A program made the translations under genes and the position numbers. From positions 1 to 45,202 of the forward strand of contig NZ_QUZT01000058.1 of assembly GCF_004682045.1 (NCBI RefSeq): a DNA stretch of 45,202 bases. The letters run 5' to 3'. The notes beneath the pieces were generated by a model. The model ran no database searches and was not told where the DNA came from. It saw only the letters and a program-made list of their open reading frames with translations. Each line of letters begins with the position of its first letter. The stretch's first letter is position 1. This stretch comes from Pseudomonas nabeulensis (GTDB lineage: Bacteria; Pseudomonadota; Gammaproteobacteria; Pseudomonadales; Pseudomonadaceae). This document shows, in pieces, positions 1-8,111 of the stretch.

Positions 1-107
1 CTGGCATTAGGGCAAGCCCCCGATTGCAGGAGTTCAGCCAGCACATCTGTGATTGACCGACCGCCATCGGGGGCAAGTCGAATCGTCGCACCGCCCCTCC
101 CACATTG
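1..107. repeat. REPIN-like palindrome, class I (partial at window edge)
   Basis: Two inverted arms flank a short spacer: GGGCAAGCCCCCGAT near 11-25 and ATCGGGGGCAAG near 66-77. This is the class I element seen four more times in full in the window. The right arm is a variant carrying an extra segment at about 78-93, shared with the copy at 28.9 kb. The element lies beyond the 3' end of the aldehyde dehydrogenase gene. The first 21 bases are the exact reverse complement of the last 21 bases of the window. Confidence 0.8.
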
Positions 108-122
108 TTGCTCTGCGACCAT

Positions 123-1739
123 TCAGAAGATGTAGTCGGTCGTCAGGAAGCTCGAGTCACGGTTTCGCAGAATATCGCTGACCAACGCCTTGTTGCTCTC
201 CTGAAACTTGGTCGCCACCAGGGTGCGGATCGAAAACACCCGCAACGCGTCATGTACCGACAACGTGCCCTCGGCCGAGTTCTTGCGGCCGTTGAACGGG
301 AACGTATCCGGCCCGCGCTGGCATTGGGCGTTGATATTGATGCGACCGACCTGGTTGGCGAAGGTGTCCACCAGGCGCCCGACTTCCACGGCGTGGGTGC
401 CGAAGATGCTCAGTTGCTGGCCAAAGTCCGAGTCCAGCACGTACTCGATCACGGTCTCCAGGTCGCGGTACGGCACGATTGGCACCACCGGGCCGAACTG
501 CTCCTCGTGGTACACGCGCATCTGCGGGTTCACCGGGTACAGCACCGCCGGGTAGAAGAACGAGCCGCGGCTTTCACCGCCGTTGGGGTTCACCACCCGG
601 GCGCCGTGTGCGGCGGCGTCGGTCACCAGGCCGTTGAGGTAATCCACCTTGCCCACTTCCGGCAGCGGCGTCAGTGCTACGCCGTCGTCCCATGGCATCC
701 CCGGCTTGAGGGTGGCGAGCTTCTGGTTGAATTTCTCGATAAAGCTTTCGACCACATCCTCATGCACAAACAGGATTTTCAACGCGGTGCAGCGCTGGCC
801 ATTGAATGACAGTGAGCCGGTGACGGCCTCGTTCACCGCATTGTCCAGGTCTACCTCGGGCAGCACGATGCCTGGGTTTTTCGCATCCAGGCCCAGCGCC
901 GCACGCAGGCGGTGTGGCTTGGGGTGCAGTTTTTTCAAATCGCTGGCGGCCTTGTTGGTGCCGATAAACGCAAAGATATCGATCTTGCCGCTGGCCATCA
1001 GCGCGCTGACGGTTTCGCGGCCGCTGCCGTAGATCACGTTGATCACCCCGGCCGGGAAGCTGTCGCGGAACGCTTCCAACAGTGGGCGGATCAGCAACAC
1101 GCCGAGCTTGGCCGGCTTGAACACCACGGTGTTGCCCATGATCAATGCCGGGATCAGCGTGGTGAACGTCTCATTGAGCGGGTAGTTGTAAGGGCCCATG
1201 CACAGCGCCACGCCCAGCGGCACGCGGCGGATCTGGCCGAGGGTGTCCTGTTCCAGCTCGAAGCGGCTGGAGCGGCGGTCCAGTTCCTTGAGGGCGTTGA
1301 TGGTGTCGGTGATGTAGTCACAGGTGCGGTCGAACTCTTTTTGCGAGTCCTTGAGGTTCTTGCCGATTTCCCACATCAGCAGCTTGACCACCGTGTCGCG
1401 CTGTTCGCGCATGCGCCGCAAAAACGCTTCGACGTGCTGGATGCGCTCGGCCACGCGCATCGTCGGCCACTCGCCCTGGCCACGGTCGTAGGCGCGCACG
1501 GCGGCGTCGAGGGCGGTGAGGGCGGTGTCGGCGTCCAGCAACGGCGTGCTGCCGATATGTACCCGCGTGTCGCCCAACTGCACCGGGCTTTGCACCTTGG
1601 CCAGCGGGCCGTCCCACACCTGCAACTGGCCGTCGACCAGGTAATCACGCTGTTCAATGGGCGCGCCGAGTTGGAATTGCTCGGGAATCTCGGCGGCGGA
1701 GTTGGGAAACAGCTGGGCGAGCAGATTGCTGGTGGTCAT
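123..1739 (-). CDS. Aldehyde dehydrogenase family protein, NADP-dependent glyceraldehyde-3-phosphate dehydrogenase-like
   Basis: This 538-residue protein belongs to the ALDH superfamily of cytoplasmic NAD(P)-dependent enzymes that oxidise aldehydes to acids. It has the ALDH Rossmann region with GPYNYPLNE and FKPAKLG, the catalytic cysteine in NGQRCTALK (Cys317), and the C-terminal EEQFGPVVPI motif. It is longer than the usual 480-500 residues because of an N-terminal extension. The start at MTTSNLLAQ is preferred over an upstream in-frame ATG because the extra 17 residues look non-native. The motif that normally reads ELGGKNP reads GLDAKNP (Gly283), so the usual general-base Glu is missing there. 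Pseudomonas relatives carry the GapN-like name; the true substrate is not shown by the sequence. It diverges from the DyP peroxidase across 127 bp. Confidence 0.85.
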   Translation of the reverse strand: MTTSNLLAQLFPNSAAEIPEQFQLGAPIEQRDYLVDGQLQVWDGPLAKVQSPVQLGDTRVHIGSTPLLDADTALTALDAAVRAYDRGQGEWPTMRVAERIQHVEAFLRRMREQRDTVVKLLMWEIGKNLKDSQKEFDRTCDYITDTINALKELDRRSSRFELEQDTLGQIRRVPLGVALCMGPYNYPLNETFTTLIPALIMGNTVVFKPAKLGVLLIRPLLEAFRDSFPAGVINVIYGSGRETVSALMASGKIDIFAFIGTNKAASDLKKLHPKPHRLRAALGLDAKNPGIVLPEVDLDNAVNEAVTGSLSFNGQRCTALKILFVHEDVVESFIEKFNQKLATLKPGMPWDDGVALTPLPEVGKVDYLNGLVTDAAAHGARVVNPNGGESRGSFFYPAVLYPVNPQMRVYHEEQFGPVVPIVPYRDLETVIEYVLDSDFGQQLSIFGTHAVEVGRLVDTFANQVGRININAQCQRGPDTFPFNGRKNSAEGTLSVHDALRVFSIRTLVATKFQESNKALVSDILRNRDSSFLTTDYIF

Positions 1740-1866
1740 GTCGCTACCCCTGGAATAGTTGCAAAACATGACTAGAGAGTCACCCAACAACAGGCTCTAT
1801 GGCAAGGCTTGCGCGCTTTCTTGTTCATCGCCGGGTAAACTGCGCGGCTTTCTTGAAGGAGTTCAC

Positions 1867-2742
1867 ATGAGTCAGTACCAGCCGGGCATTCTTGCCGCAC
1901 CGGTGCCATTGCAGGCACGCCATCTGTTTTTTGCCGTGGATTCCCTGGCCGCTGTACCCGCTGCGCTGGACGCACTGGTGCAGTTGACCGATTCGGCGGC
2001 AGTGGTCGGGTTCGGCGAGCCGCTGGTAAGCGCACTGGGTGCACAGGTCGAAGGCCTGCGCAGTTTCCCGACCGTCAGCGGGCCGGGGGCGCATAACCCG
2101 TCGACCCAGCAAGCGCTGTGGGTGTGGCTGCACGGCGAGGATCGCGGTGAACTGTTGCTGCGCAGCCGTGGGTTTGAAAAGGCCCTGTCCCCGGCCTTTC
2201 GCCTGGTGCAGATGACCGAAGGCTTCCGCTACAAGACCGGTTTCGACCTCACCGACTACGAAGACGGCACCGAAAACCCCCACGACGACGCCGCCGTCGA
2301 AGCCGCCCTGACAGGCAGCGGCGCCAGCTTTGCCGCGATCCAGCAATGGCAGCACGACCTCGACGGTTTCGCCGCATTGCCGGCCCAGGAGCGCGACCAC
2401 ATCATTGGCCGCCGCCATGGCGACAACGAAGAACTCGACGACGCCCCCGCGTCCGCCCACACCAAGCGTACGGCCCAGGAAAGCTTCACCCCGGAAGCCT
2501 TCGTGGTACGCCGCTCCATGCCATGGGCCGAAAACGGCCAGGCAGGGTTGATGTTCCTGGCGTTCGGCCATTCCTTCGAGGCGTTCGAAGCGCAATTGCG
2601 CCGCATGAGCGGGCTGGAAGACGGCATTGTCGATGGCCTGTACCGCATCAGCACACCGTTGACCGGTGGCTATTACTGGTGCCCACCCATCAAGGAGGGG
2701 CATCTGGACCTGAGTGCGTTGGCGGTTACCCCTAACAGCTGA
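1867..2742 (+). CDS. DyP-type heme peroxidase
   Basis: A 291-residue dye-decolourising peroxidase, a cytoplasmic heme enzyme using H2O2 to oxidise varied substrates. It shows the catalytic Asp in YEDGTENP (canonical form GxxDGTENP), a likely proximal heme His in SAHTKRT, and a distal-Arg segment near VRRSMPW. Length and motifs fit the compact YfeX-like or class B type. There is no signal peptide or Tat motif and no adjacent encapsulin gene. The start at MSQYQPG follows a good ribosome site (GAAGGAG about 6 bases upstream); an in-frame ATG 108 bases earlier has no such site. It converges on xylH, with a strong hairpin between them. Confidence 0.93.
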   Translation: MSQYQPGILAAPVPLQARHLFFAVDSLAAVPAALDALVQLTDSAAVVGFGEPLVSALGAQVEGLRSFPTVSGPGAHNPSTQQALWVWLHGEDRGELLLRSRGFEKALSPAFRLVQMTEGFRYKTGFDLTDYEDGTENPHDDAAVEAALTGSGASFAAIQQWQHDLDGFAALPAQERDHIIGRRHGDNEELDDAPASAHTKRTAQESFTPEAFVVRRSMPWAENGQAGLMFLAFGHSFEAFEAQLRRMSGLEDGIVDGLYRISTPLTGGYYWCPPIKEGHLDLSALAVTPNS

Positions 2743-2748
2743 CTGTGT

Positions 2749-2780
2749 GAGCGGGGCGACGACTCACCGTCGCCCCGCTC
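2749..2780. terminator. Bidirectional hairpin between convergent DyP and xylH genes
   Basis: A perfect 13-bp stem (GAGCGGGGCGACG and its complement) has a 6-base loop at 2762-2767. It lies just after the peroxidase stop and overlaps the xylH stop codon. Neither side has a clear T-run, so termination in both directions is inferred from position and stem strength. Confidence 0.6.
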
Positions 2781-3900
2781 GCGTACTCACATCCACCCAG
2801 ACCGCTACCACCAAAATGCTGCCCTTCACGATCATCTGCCAGTAACTGTCCACGTCCAGCATCGACATACCGTTATCCAGACTGGTAATCACCAACGCCC
2901 CCAGCAACGCGCCATACACCGTGCCCGAGCCGCCGCGCATCGAGGTGCCGCCGATAAAACACGCGGCGATGGCATCCAGTTCGCCCATATTCCCCGCAGA
3001 CGGTGACCCCGCCGCAAGGCGTGCCGTGTTGACCAAACCGGCGAGCGCGCACATCACGCCCATGATGCCGAAGATCCACAACTTGACCGCCTGCACGTTG
3101 ATACCCGACAGGCGCGTGGCTTCCATATTGCTGCCCACCGCATAGACGCGACGGCCGAATACGGTTTGGCTGGTGACGTAGCTGAATACGCCCAACAGAA
3201 CCAGCAATAGCAGCACCGGCACGGGAATGCCGTCATAGCTGTTGAGGGTGCTGACAAATCCGGCCAACACCGCACCGATCACCGCAACACGCACCAGATC
3301 ACGTACCAGTGAGTGCGCCGCCAACCCATGCAGTGCGCGATTGCGCCGCTGTTTCCAAGTTAAAAAAAGCGTCAACGCAAACAACAAAACGCCGAGCCCG
3401 ATACCTACCGAGTGGGGCAAATACCCCTGGCCCACATACACCAGCGATGGCGACACCGGCGCAATGGTGGTGCCGCCGGTAATCCCCAGCAGAATCCCGC
3501 GAAACGCCAACATCCCGCCCAGACCGACGATAAACGAGGGGATACGCAGATAGGCCGTCATGTACCCATTGGCCAACCCAATCATCAGCCCGCACAACGC
3601 CACCAGACTCAGGTTGGCCAGCAACGGCACGTGATACACCACGTCCAGAATCGCCGCCAACCCGCCCAATAATCCCAGCAACGAGCCCACCGATAAATCA
3701 ATCTCGCCGCTGATAATCACCAGCACCATGCCGCACGCCAATATCCCGGTGATCGACATCTGCCGCAGCAAGTTGGACAGGTTGCGCGGCGTGAGAAACC
3801 CACCCTCGGTCTGCCAACTGAAAAACACCCAGATCACCGCCACGGCGATCACCAGGGCGAGCATTTTGTAGCGGGTAAACAGCTGTTTCACCTGGGTCAT
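2764..3900 (-). CDS. xylH: D-xylose ABC transporter, permease XylH
   Basis: A 378-residue inner-membrane permease of the carbohydrate ABC family (BPD_transp_2), with about ten hydrophobic segments. Typical sequences are GMVLVIISGEIDLSVGS and IAACFIGGTSMRGGSGTVYG, the coupling and substrate regions of RbsC/XylH proteins. The length of about 380-390 fits XylH; RbsC is nearer 320. Its ATG follows the xylG TAG stop with no gap (TAG-ATG), so translation is probably coupled. It is the last gene of the xylA-xylF-xylG-xylH strand and would form the channel through which XylG-driven transport delivers xylose to the cytoplasm. Confidence 0.93.
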   Translation of the reverse strand: MTQVKQLFTRYKMLALVIAVAVIWVFFSWQTEGGFLTPRNLSNLLRQMSITGILACGMVLVIISGEIDLSVGSLLGLLGGLAAILDVVYHVPLLANLSLVALCGLMIGLANGYMTAYLRIPSFIVGLGGMLAFRGILLGITGGTTIAPVSPSLVYVGQGYLPHSVGIGLGVLLFALTLFLTWKQRRNRALHGLAAHSLVRDLVRVAVIGAVLAGFVSTLNSYDGIPVPVLLLLVLLGVFSYVTSQTVFGRRVYAVGSNMEATRLSGINVQAVKLWIFGIMGVMCALAGLVNTARLAAGSPSAGNMGELDAIAACFIGGTSMRGGSGTVYGALLGALVITSLDNGMSMLDVDSYWQMIVKGSILVVAVWVDVSTRAGRR

Positions 3901-5457
3901 CTACGCGGTCTTCCGATCATTATTGTTGTTATGGCTGAGCGCGGCGGCGAGCACCTGTTCCTGGGTGAGGCCTTGGTTGATGAAGTCGCCGCGCAACTGA
4001 CCTTCGCCGATCACCAGCACGCGGTCGGACACCCCCAGCACCTCGGCCAACTCCGAGGAGACCATGATGATCGCCACCCCTTCAGCCGCGAGGGCGCCCA
4101 TCAACTTGTAGATCTCATACTTGGCGCCCACGTCCACGCCGCGTGTGGGTTCATCGAGGATCAGCACACGGGGCTTGGCCATGAGCATTTTTGCCAGCAC
4201 CGCTTTCTGCTGATTGCCGCCGGACAGGCTGGTGATCGGCAGGAACGGGCTGGCGGTTTTCAGGTGCATGCGGGCGATTTGCCGGTCGATACTGCCCAGT
4301 TCGGCCTCGCCGTCGATGCGGGTCATGTTGGCGTAGGTGTCGAGCACCGCCAGGGTGATGTTCTGGCCCACGCCGAAGTCGGGGATGATGCCTTGGCGCT
4401 TACGGTCTTCGGGGACCATGCACAGCCCGGCGCGGATGGATTTGAGCGGGGTGCGCGTGTCGATTACCTGGCCGTCCAGCCACACTTCAGCGCTGTAGCG
4501 GCCGGGATAGGCGCCGAACAGTGCCGACACCAACTCGGTGCGCCCGGCGCCCACCAGCCCTGCGATACCAAGGATTTCCCCGCGCTTGAGCGCGAAGGAA
4601 ATATCGTCCACGCGTTTGCGCTTGGGGTTGTCCACGTCATAACAGGTGACGTTGCGTGCCTCGAAAATCACCTCGCCAATGGTGTGCGGCTCAGTGGGAT
4701 AGAGGTTGCTCATCTCACGGCCGACCATCTGGGTGATGATCTTGGTGATGTCCATCTCAGCCATTGCGGTGGTCGCGATGTGCTTGCCATCGCGAATCAC
4801 CGCAATGGTGTCGCACACCGCCGCCACTTCATCGAGCTTGTGGGAAATGTACACGCAGGCCACGCCCTTGGCCTTGAGGCCTCGGATGATGTCCAGCAGC
4901 ACTTCGATTTCCGAGCGGGTCAGGGCCGAGGAGGGCTCGTCGAGAATCAACAGGCGCGCCTGTTTGTTGAGGGCCTTGGCGATTTCCACCAGTTGCTGGT
5001 AGCCGCCGCCGTACTGCGACACCGGCAGCGCCACGTTCATGTCCGGCACCTTGAGTTCACGCATCAAGGCTTCGGCGCGGTGGAGCATGGCCGGGTAGTT
5101 CATGCGCCCGCCGGGCAAGGTCAGCTCGTGGCCCATAAAGATGTTTTCAGCCACGGAGAGGTCGGGCACCAGGGTCAGTTCCTGATGGATGATCACGATC
5201 CCGGCGGCCTCGGTTTCGCTGATGGACTGGGCCTTGAGCGGTTGCCCGTCCCAGAGGATTTCGCCCTCCCAGGTGCCGTGGGGATAGACCGCCGACAGCA
5301 CCTTCATCAAGGTGGATTTTCCCGCACCGTTCTCGCCGCACAGGCCGACGCATTCCCCCGGCCGCACGTGGAGGTCGATGCCGTTGAGGGCTCTGACACC
5401 GCCAAAGGTTTTGACGATGCCGTTCATTTGCAGCAGGGAGTCGGGCATGGCGGTCAT
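3901..5457 (-). CDS. xylG: D-xylose ABC transporter, ATP-binding protein XylG
   Basis: A 518-residue protein with two tandem ABC ATPase domains, the layout of monosaccharide importers (RbsA/XylG/MglA). Domain 1 has Walker A GENGAGKST near residue 40, a SQYGGGYQQ signature and Walker B LLILDEPSSAL. Domain 2 has a degenerate Walker A (GLVGAGRTE), LSGGNQQKA and VLILDEPTRGVDVGA. Degeneration of one P-loop is normal in this family. It hydrolyses ATP at the inner face of the membrane to drive XylFH uptake. Its ATG overlaps the xylF stop (ATGA), and its stop abuts the xylH start, so the three genes form one tightly coupled unit. Confidence 0.94.
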   Translation of the reverse strand: MTAMPDSLLQMNGIVKTFGGVRALNGIDLHVRPGECVGLCGENGAGKSTLMKVLSAVYPHGTWEGEILWDGQPLKAQSISETEAAGIVIIHQELTLVPDLSVAENIFMGHELTLPGGRMNYPAMLHRAEALMRELKVPDMNVALPVSQYGGGYQQLVEIAKALNKQARLLILDEPSSALTRSEIEVLLDIIRGLKAKGVACVYISHKLDEVAAVCDTIAVIRDGKHIATTAMAEMDITKIITQMVGREMSNLYPTEPHTIGEVIFEARNVTCYDVDNPKRKRVDDISFALKRGEILGIAGLVGAGRTELVSALFGAYPGRYSAEVWLDGQVIDTRTPLKSIRAGLCMVPEDRKRQGIIPDFGVGQNITLAVLDTYANMTRIDGEAELGSIDRQIARMHLKTASPFLPITSLSGGNQQKAVLAKMLMAKPRVLILDEPTRGVDVGAKYEIYKLMGALAAEGVAIIMVSSELAEVLGVSDRVLVIGEGQLRGDFINQGLTQEQVLAAALSHNNNNDRKTA

Positions 5458-6446
5458 TGCCCGGCAATCTGCTCTTTGGTATAGAAACCGTCCTTCTCCA
5501 ACAGATCGATATTGGCCTTGGTCAGCGGTGTGGGGGTGAGCAGGATGGTGTCGACCTGTTTGCTGCCGTTGTCGTATTGCGAGCTGTAGGTGGGTTTTTC
5601 ATTGCGTGCCAGTTGCACCGAGAGCTTGGCGGCTTCCGAGGCGATCAGCTTGAGGGGCTTGTACACGGTCATGGTCTGGGTGCCGTCGATCACGCGTTTG
5701 ATGGCAGCGAGGTCGGCGTCTTGCCCGGAGATCGGCACCTTGCCCGCCAGTTTCTGCGCGGCCAGGGCCTGGATCGCACCGCCGGCGGTGGCGTCGTTGG
5801 AGGCGACAATGGCGTCGATTTTGTTGTTGTTACGGGTCAGGGCGTTTTCGACGATGCTCAGCGCCTCGGTGGGGTTCCATTCCTTGACCCATTGCTGGCC
5901 CACCACCTTGATATCGCCCTTGTCGATGGCCGGTTGCAGCACCTTCATCTGGCCTTCGCGCAGTACCTTGGCGTTGTTGTCGGTGGGCGCGCCGCCGAGC
6001 AGGAAGTAATTGCCCTTGGGCGCCGCTTGCAACACACCGCTGGCCTGCATTTCGCCGACCTTTTCGTTATCGAAGGAGATGTAGGCGTCGATATCGGCGT
6101 TAAGGATCAGACGGTCATAGGACACCACCTTGATCCCGGCCTTCTTGGCCTCGGCCACGGCGTTGGTGAGTACGGTGGCGTTGAACGGCACGATGACGAT
6201 CACATCGACGCCACGGGAGATCAGGTTTTCGATCTGGGATATCTGTTTTTGCTCATTGGCATCGGCCGATTGCACGAAGACCTTGGCGTCGAGTTTTTCC
6301 GCAGCGGCGACGAAATAGTCACGGTCGCGGGACCAGCGTTCCAGGCGCAGGTCGTCGATGGAAAACCCGATTTTCGGGTGGGCCGAGTCGGCCATCACCG
6401 GCAAGGCGAGCAGGGCGAGGGCAGTGGCGATAAGCGTGCGTTTCAT
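5454..6446 (-). CDS. xylF: D-xylose-binding periplasmic protein XylF
   Basis: A 330-residue periplasmic sugar-binding protein (Peripla_BP_4). MKRTLIATALALLALPVMA is a classic Sec signal peptide with cleavage near residue 19-20. The mature part starts with HPKIGFSIDDLRLERW, typical of XylF, and contains the hinge region ISFDNEKVGEMQA. The start was chosen at MKRT because AAGGA lies 9 bases upstream and the signal peptide begins there; an in-frame ATG 45 bases upstream is less likely. It captures xylose in the periplasm for XylGH. A class II palindromic repeat separates it from xylA, so it may have its own promoter or receive only part of the xylA transcript. Confidence 0.94.
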   Translation of the reverse strand: MKRTLIATALALLALPVMADSAHPKIGFSIDDLRLERWSRDRDYFVAAAEKLDAKVFVQSADANEQKQISQIENLISRGVDVIVIVPFNATVLTNAVAEAKKAGIKVVSYDRLILNADIDAYISFDNEKVGEMQASGVLQAAPKGNYFLLGGAPTDNNAKVLREGQMKVLQPAIDKGDIKVVGQQWVKEWNPTEALSIVENALTRNNNKIDAIVASNDATAGGAIQALAAQKLAGKVPISGQDADLAAIKRVIDGTQTMTVYKPLKLIASEAAKLSVQLARNEKPTYSSQYDNGSKQVDTILLTPTPLTKANIDLLEKDGFYTKEQIAGQ

Positions 6447-6499
6447 GGTTGTGCGTCCTTTTATTTTTGTTGGAAGACTCAAAACAAACACTTACTTGT

Positions 6500-6633
6500 T
6501 GTAGTGAGCGGGCTTGCCCCGCGCTGGGCTGCGAAGCGGCCCCAACCCAGGCACCGAGTTTCTCCAGTTACAACGAGATGTCAGGTTTTGGGGCGGTTTC
6601 GCCACCCAGCGCGGGGCAAGCCCGCTCACTACA
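6500..6633. repeat. Class II palindromic repeat (REPIN-like) between xylA and xylF
   Basis: About 134 bp with inverted ends: GTAGTGAGCGGGCTTGCCCC at the left and its complement at the right (near 6614-6633), plus inner inverted segments. A close relative lies at 37.9 kb. It sits inside the xyl gene strand, about 55 bp upstream of the xylF start, so a transcript running from xylA into xylF would carry a large stem-loop. Confidence 0.85.
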
Positions 6634-6655
6634 ATTGCATCGTCGTGACACAGGG

Positions 6656-7972
6656 TTAACGATAAATAAACCGATTCACGATCCCTTCAAGCATCTCCTG
6701 TCGACCACTCACCGCTTGCGGGTTCAGCTCATTGGCAAACGCATGCTCAGCCAACGACTCCAGGCTGAATTCCCCCGCCAACACGGCCTGGCCCAGCGGC
6801 TGCTGCCAACCGGCGTAACGCTGGTCCTTGAACTGCTGCAATCGGTCGTTCTGCACCATGGCTGCGGCACGTTCCAGCGACAGGGCCAGCACATCCATGG
6901 CGGCTACATGCCCGTGGAACAGGTCCACCTCATCCAGGCTCTGGCGACGGACCTTGGAATCAAAGTTATAGCCGCCATTCTTGAAACCACCAGCCTTGAG
7001 GATTTCATAGGTGGCCAGGGTCATCTCCTCGACACTGTTGGGGAACTGGTCGGTGTCCCAGCCGTTCTGCGGGTCGCCCCGGTTGGCGTCGATGCTGCCG
7101 AAGATCCCCAGGGACACGGCAGTGGCGATTTCATGATGAAAACTGTGCCCGGCCAGGGTGGCGTGATTGGCCTCGATATTGACCTTGATTTCGTGTTCCA
7201 GGCCGTACTCATGCAGGAAGCCGAACACCGTGGCGCTGTCGTAATCGTATTGGTGCTTGGTCGGCTCCTGGGGCTTGGGCTCGATCAGCAGGTCGCCTTT
7301 AAAACCTATCTTGTGCTTGTGCTCCACCACCATGCGCATAAAGCGCCCGAGCTGTTCGCGCTCGCGTTTCAGATCGGTGTTGAGCAGGGTTTCATAACCT
7401 TCACGACCACCCCACAGCACGTAGTTGGCACCCTTGAGACGCCGTGTTGCATTCATCGCACTGAACACCTGGGCGGCCGCCACGGCGAATACTTCCGGGT
7501 CCGGGTTACTGGCGGCGCCGGCGGCAAAACGCGGGTTGCTGAAGCAATTGGCGGTGCCCCACAGCAGCTTGATCCCCGTTTGTTCCTGATGCCGCTCCAG
7601 GTGATCGACCATCTGCGCGAAGTGGTTGCGGTATTCCTTGAGTGAGCTGCCTTCGGGGGCGACGTCCGTGTCGTGAAAGCTGTAGTAATCGATGCCCAGT
7701 TTGGAGAAGAACTCAAACGCCGCCTCCGCCTTGCCGATGGCCACTGCCATGGGCTCGCCGCTGCGTTGCCAAGGGCGCTTGAACGTGCCCACCCCAAACA
7801 TATCTGCGCCTGGCCACACAAAGGTGTGCCAATAACAGGCCGCCATGCGCAGGTGTTCGCGCATGGGTTTGCCGAGGATGAGTTTATTGGCGTCGTAATG
7901 GCGAAAGGCGAGGGGAGAATCGCTGTCGGGGCCTTCGAAGCGAACCTGCTCGACACCGGGGAAGTACGGCAT
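6656..7972 (-). CDS. xylA: Xylose isomerase
   Basis: A 438-residue cytoplasmic metal-dependent isomerase converting D-xylose to D-xylulose; E. coli XylA is 440 residues. The active-site region YYSFHDTDVAPEG (catalytic His and Asp), the metal-site sequence LLIEPKPQEPTKHQYDYD and NIEANHATLAGHSFHHE are all present. The start has AAGGA nearby (AAGGAAAACGCC before ATG). It is the first gene of the xylose strand and diverges from xylR across 139 bp. No xylulokinase gene is in the window; in related P. fluorescens strains that activity can come from the mannitol operon kinase. Confidence 0.96.
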   Translation of the reverse strand: MPYFPGVEQVRFEGPDSDSPLAFRHYDANKLILGKPMREHLRMAACYWHTFVWPGADMFGVGTFKRPWQRSGEPMAVAIGKAEAAFEFFSKLGIDYYSFHDTDVAPEGSSLKEYRNHFAQMVDHLERHQEQTGIKLLWGTANCFSNPRFAAGAASNPDPEVFAVAAAQVFSAMNATRRLKGANYVLWGGREGYETLLNTDLKREREQLGRFMRMVVEHKHKIGFKGDLLIEPKPQEPTKHQYDYDSATVFGFLHEYGLEHEIKVNIEANHATLAGHSFHHEIATAVSLGIFGSIDANRGDPQNGWDTDQFPNSVEEMTLATYEILKAGGFKNGGYNFDSKVRRQSLDEVDLFHGHVAAMDVLALSLERAAAMVQNDRLQQFKDQRYAGWQQPLGQAVLAGEFSLESLAEHAFANELNPQAVSGRQEMLEGIVNRFIYR

Positions 7973-8037
7973 GGCGTTTTCCTTATTGTTCTTGGCGGTG
8001 CCTGGATACTAGCAACGGGGCTGGGGGCGAAAATTAT

Positions 8038-8066
8038 GAAAATCACCAAGGGGTGGTGCGATTTTG
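8038..8066. promoter_or_regulatory. Possible XylR operator between xylA and xylR
   Basis: An imperfect inverted repeat, GAAAATCACC then GGTGCGATTTTG, lies in the 139-bp region between the divergent xylA and xylR genes. AraC-family activators such as XylR bind sites in such regions. Assignment rests only on position and symmetry; direct-repeat half-sites would be more typical of the family. Confidence 0.3.
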
Positions 8067-8111
8067 AGTGGCGAGGTCTAGTCTGTCTCGACCGGCCTCA
8101 GGACAACAACA

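Noticed and set aside
3931..5484. A 517-codon open frame opposite xylG
   Set aside because: Antisense to a clear double ABC ATPase, with low-complexity composition; a shadow of GC-rich coding.
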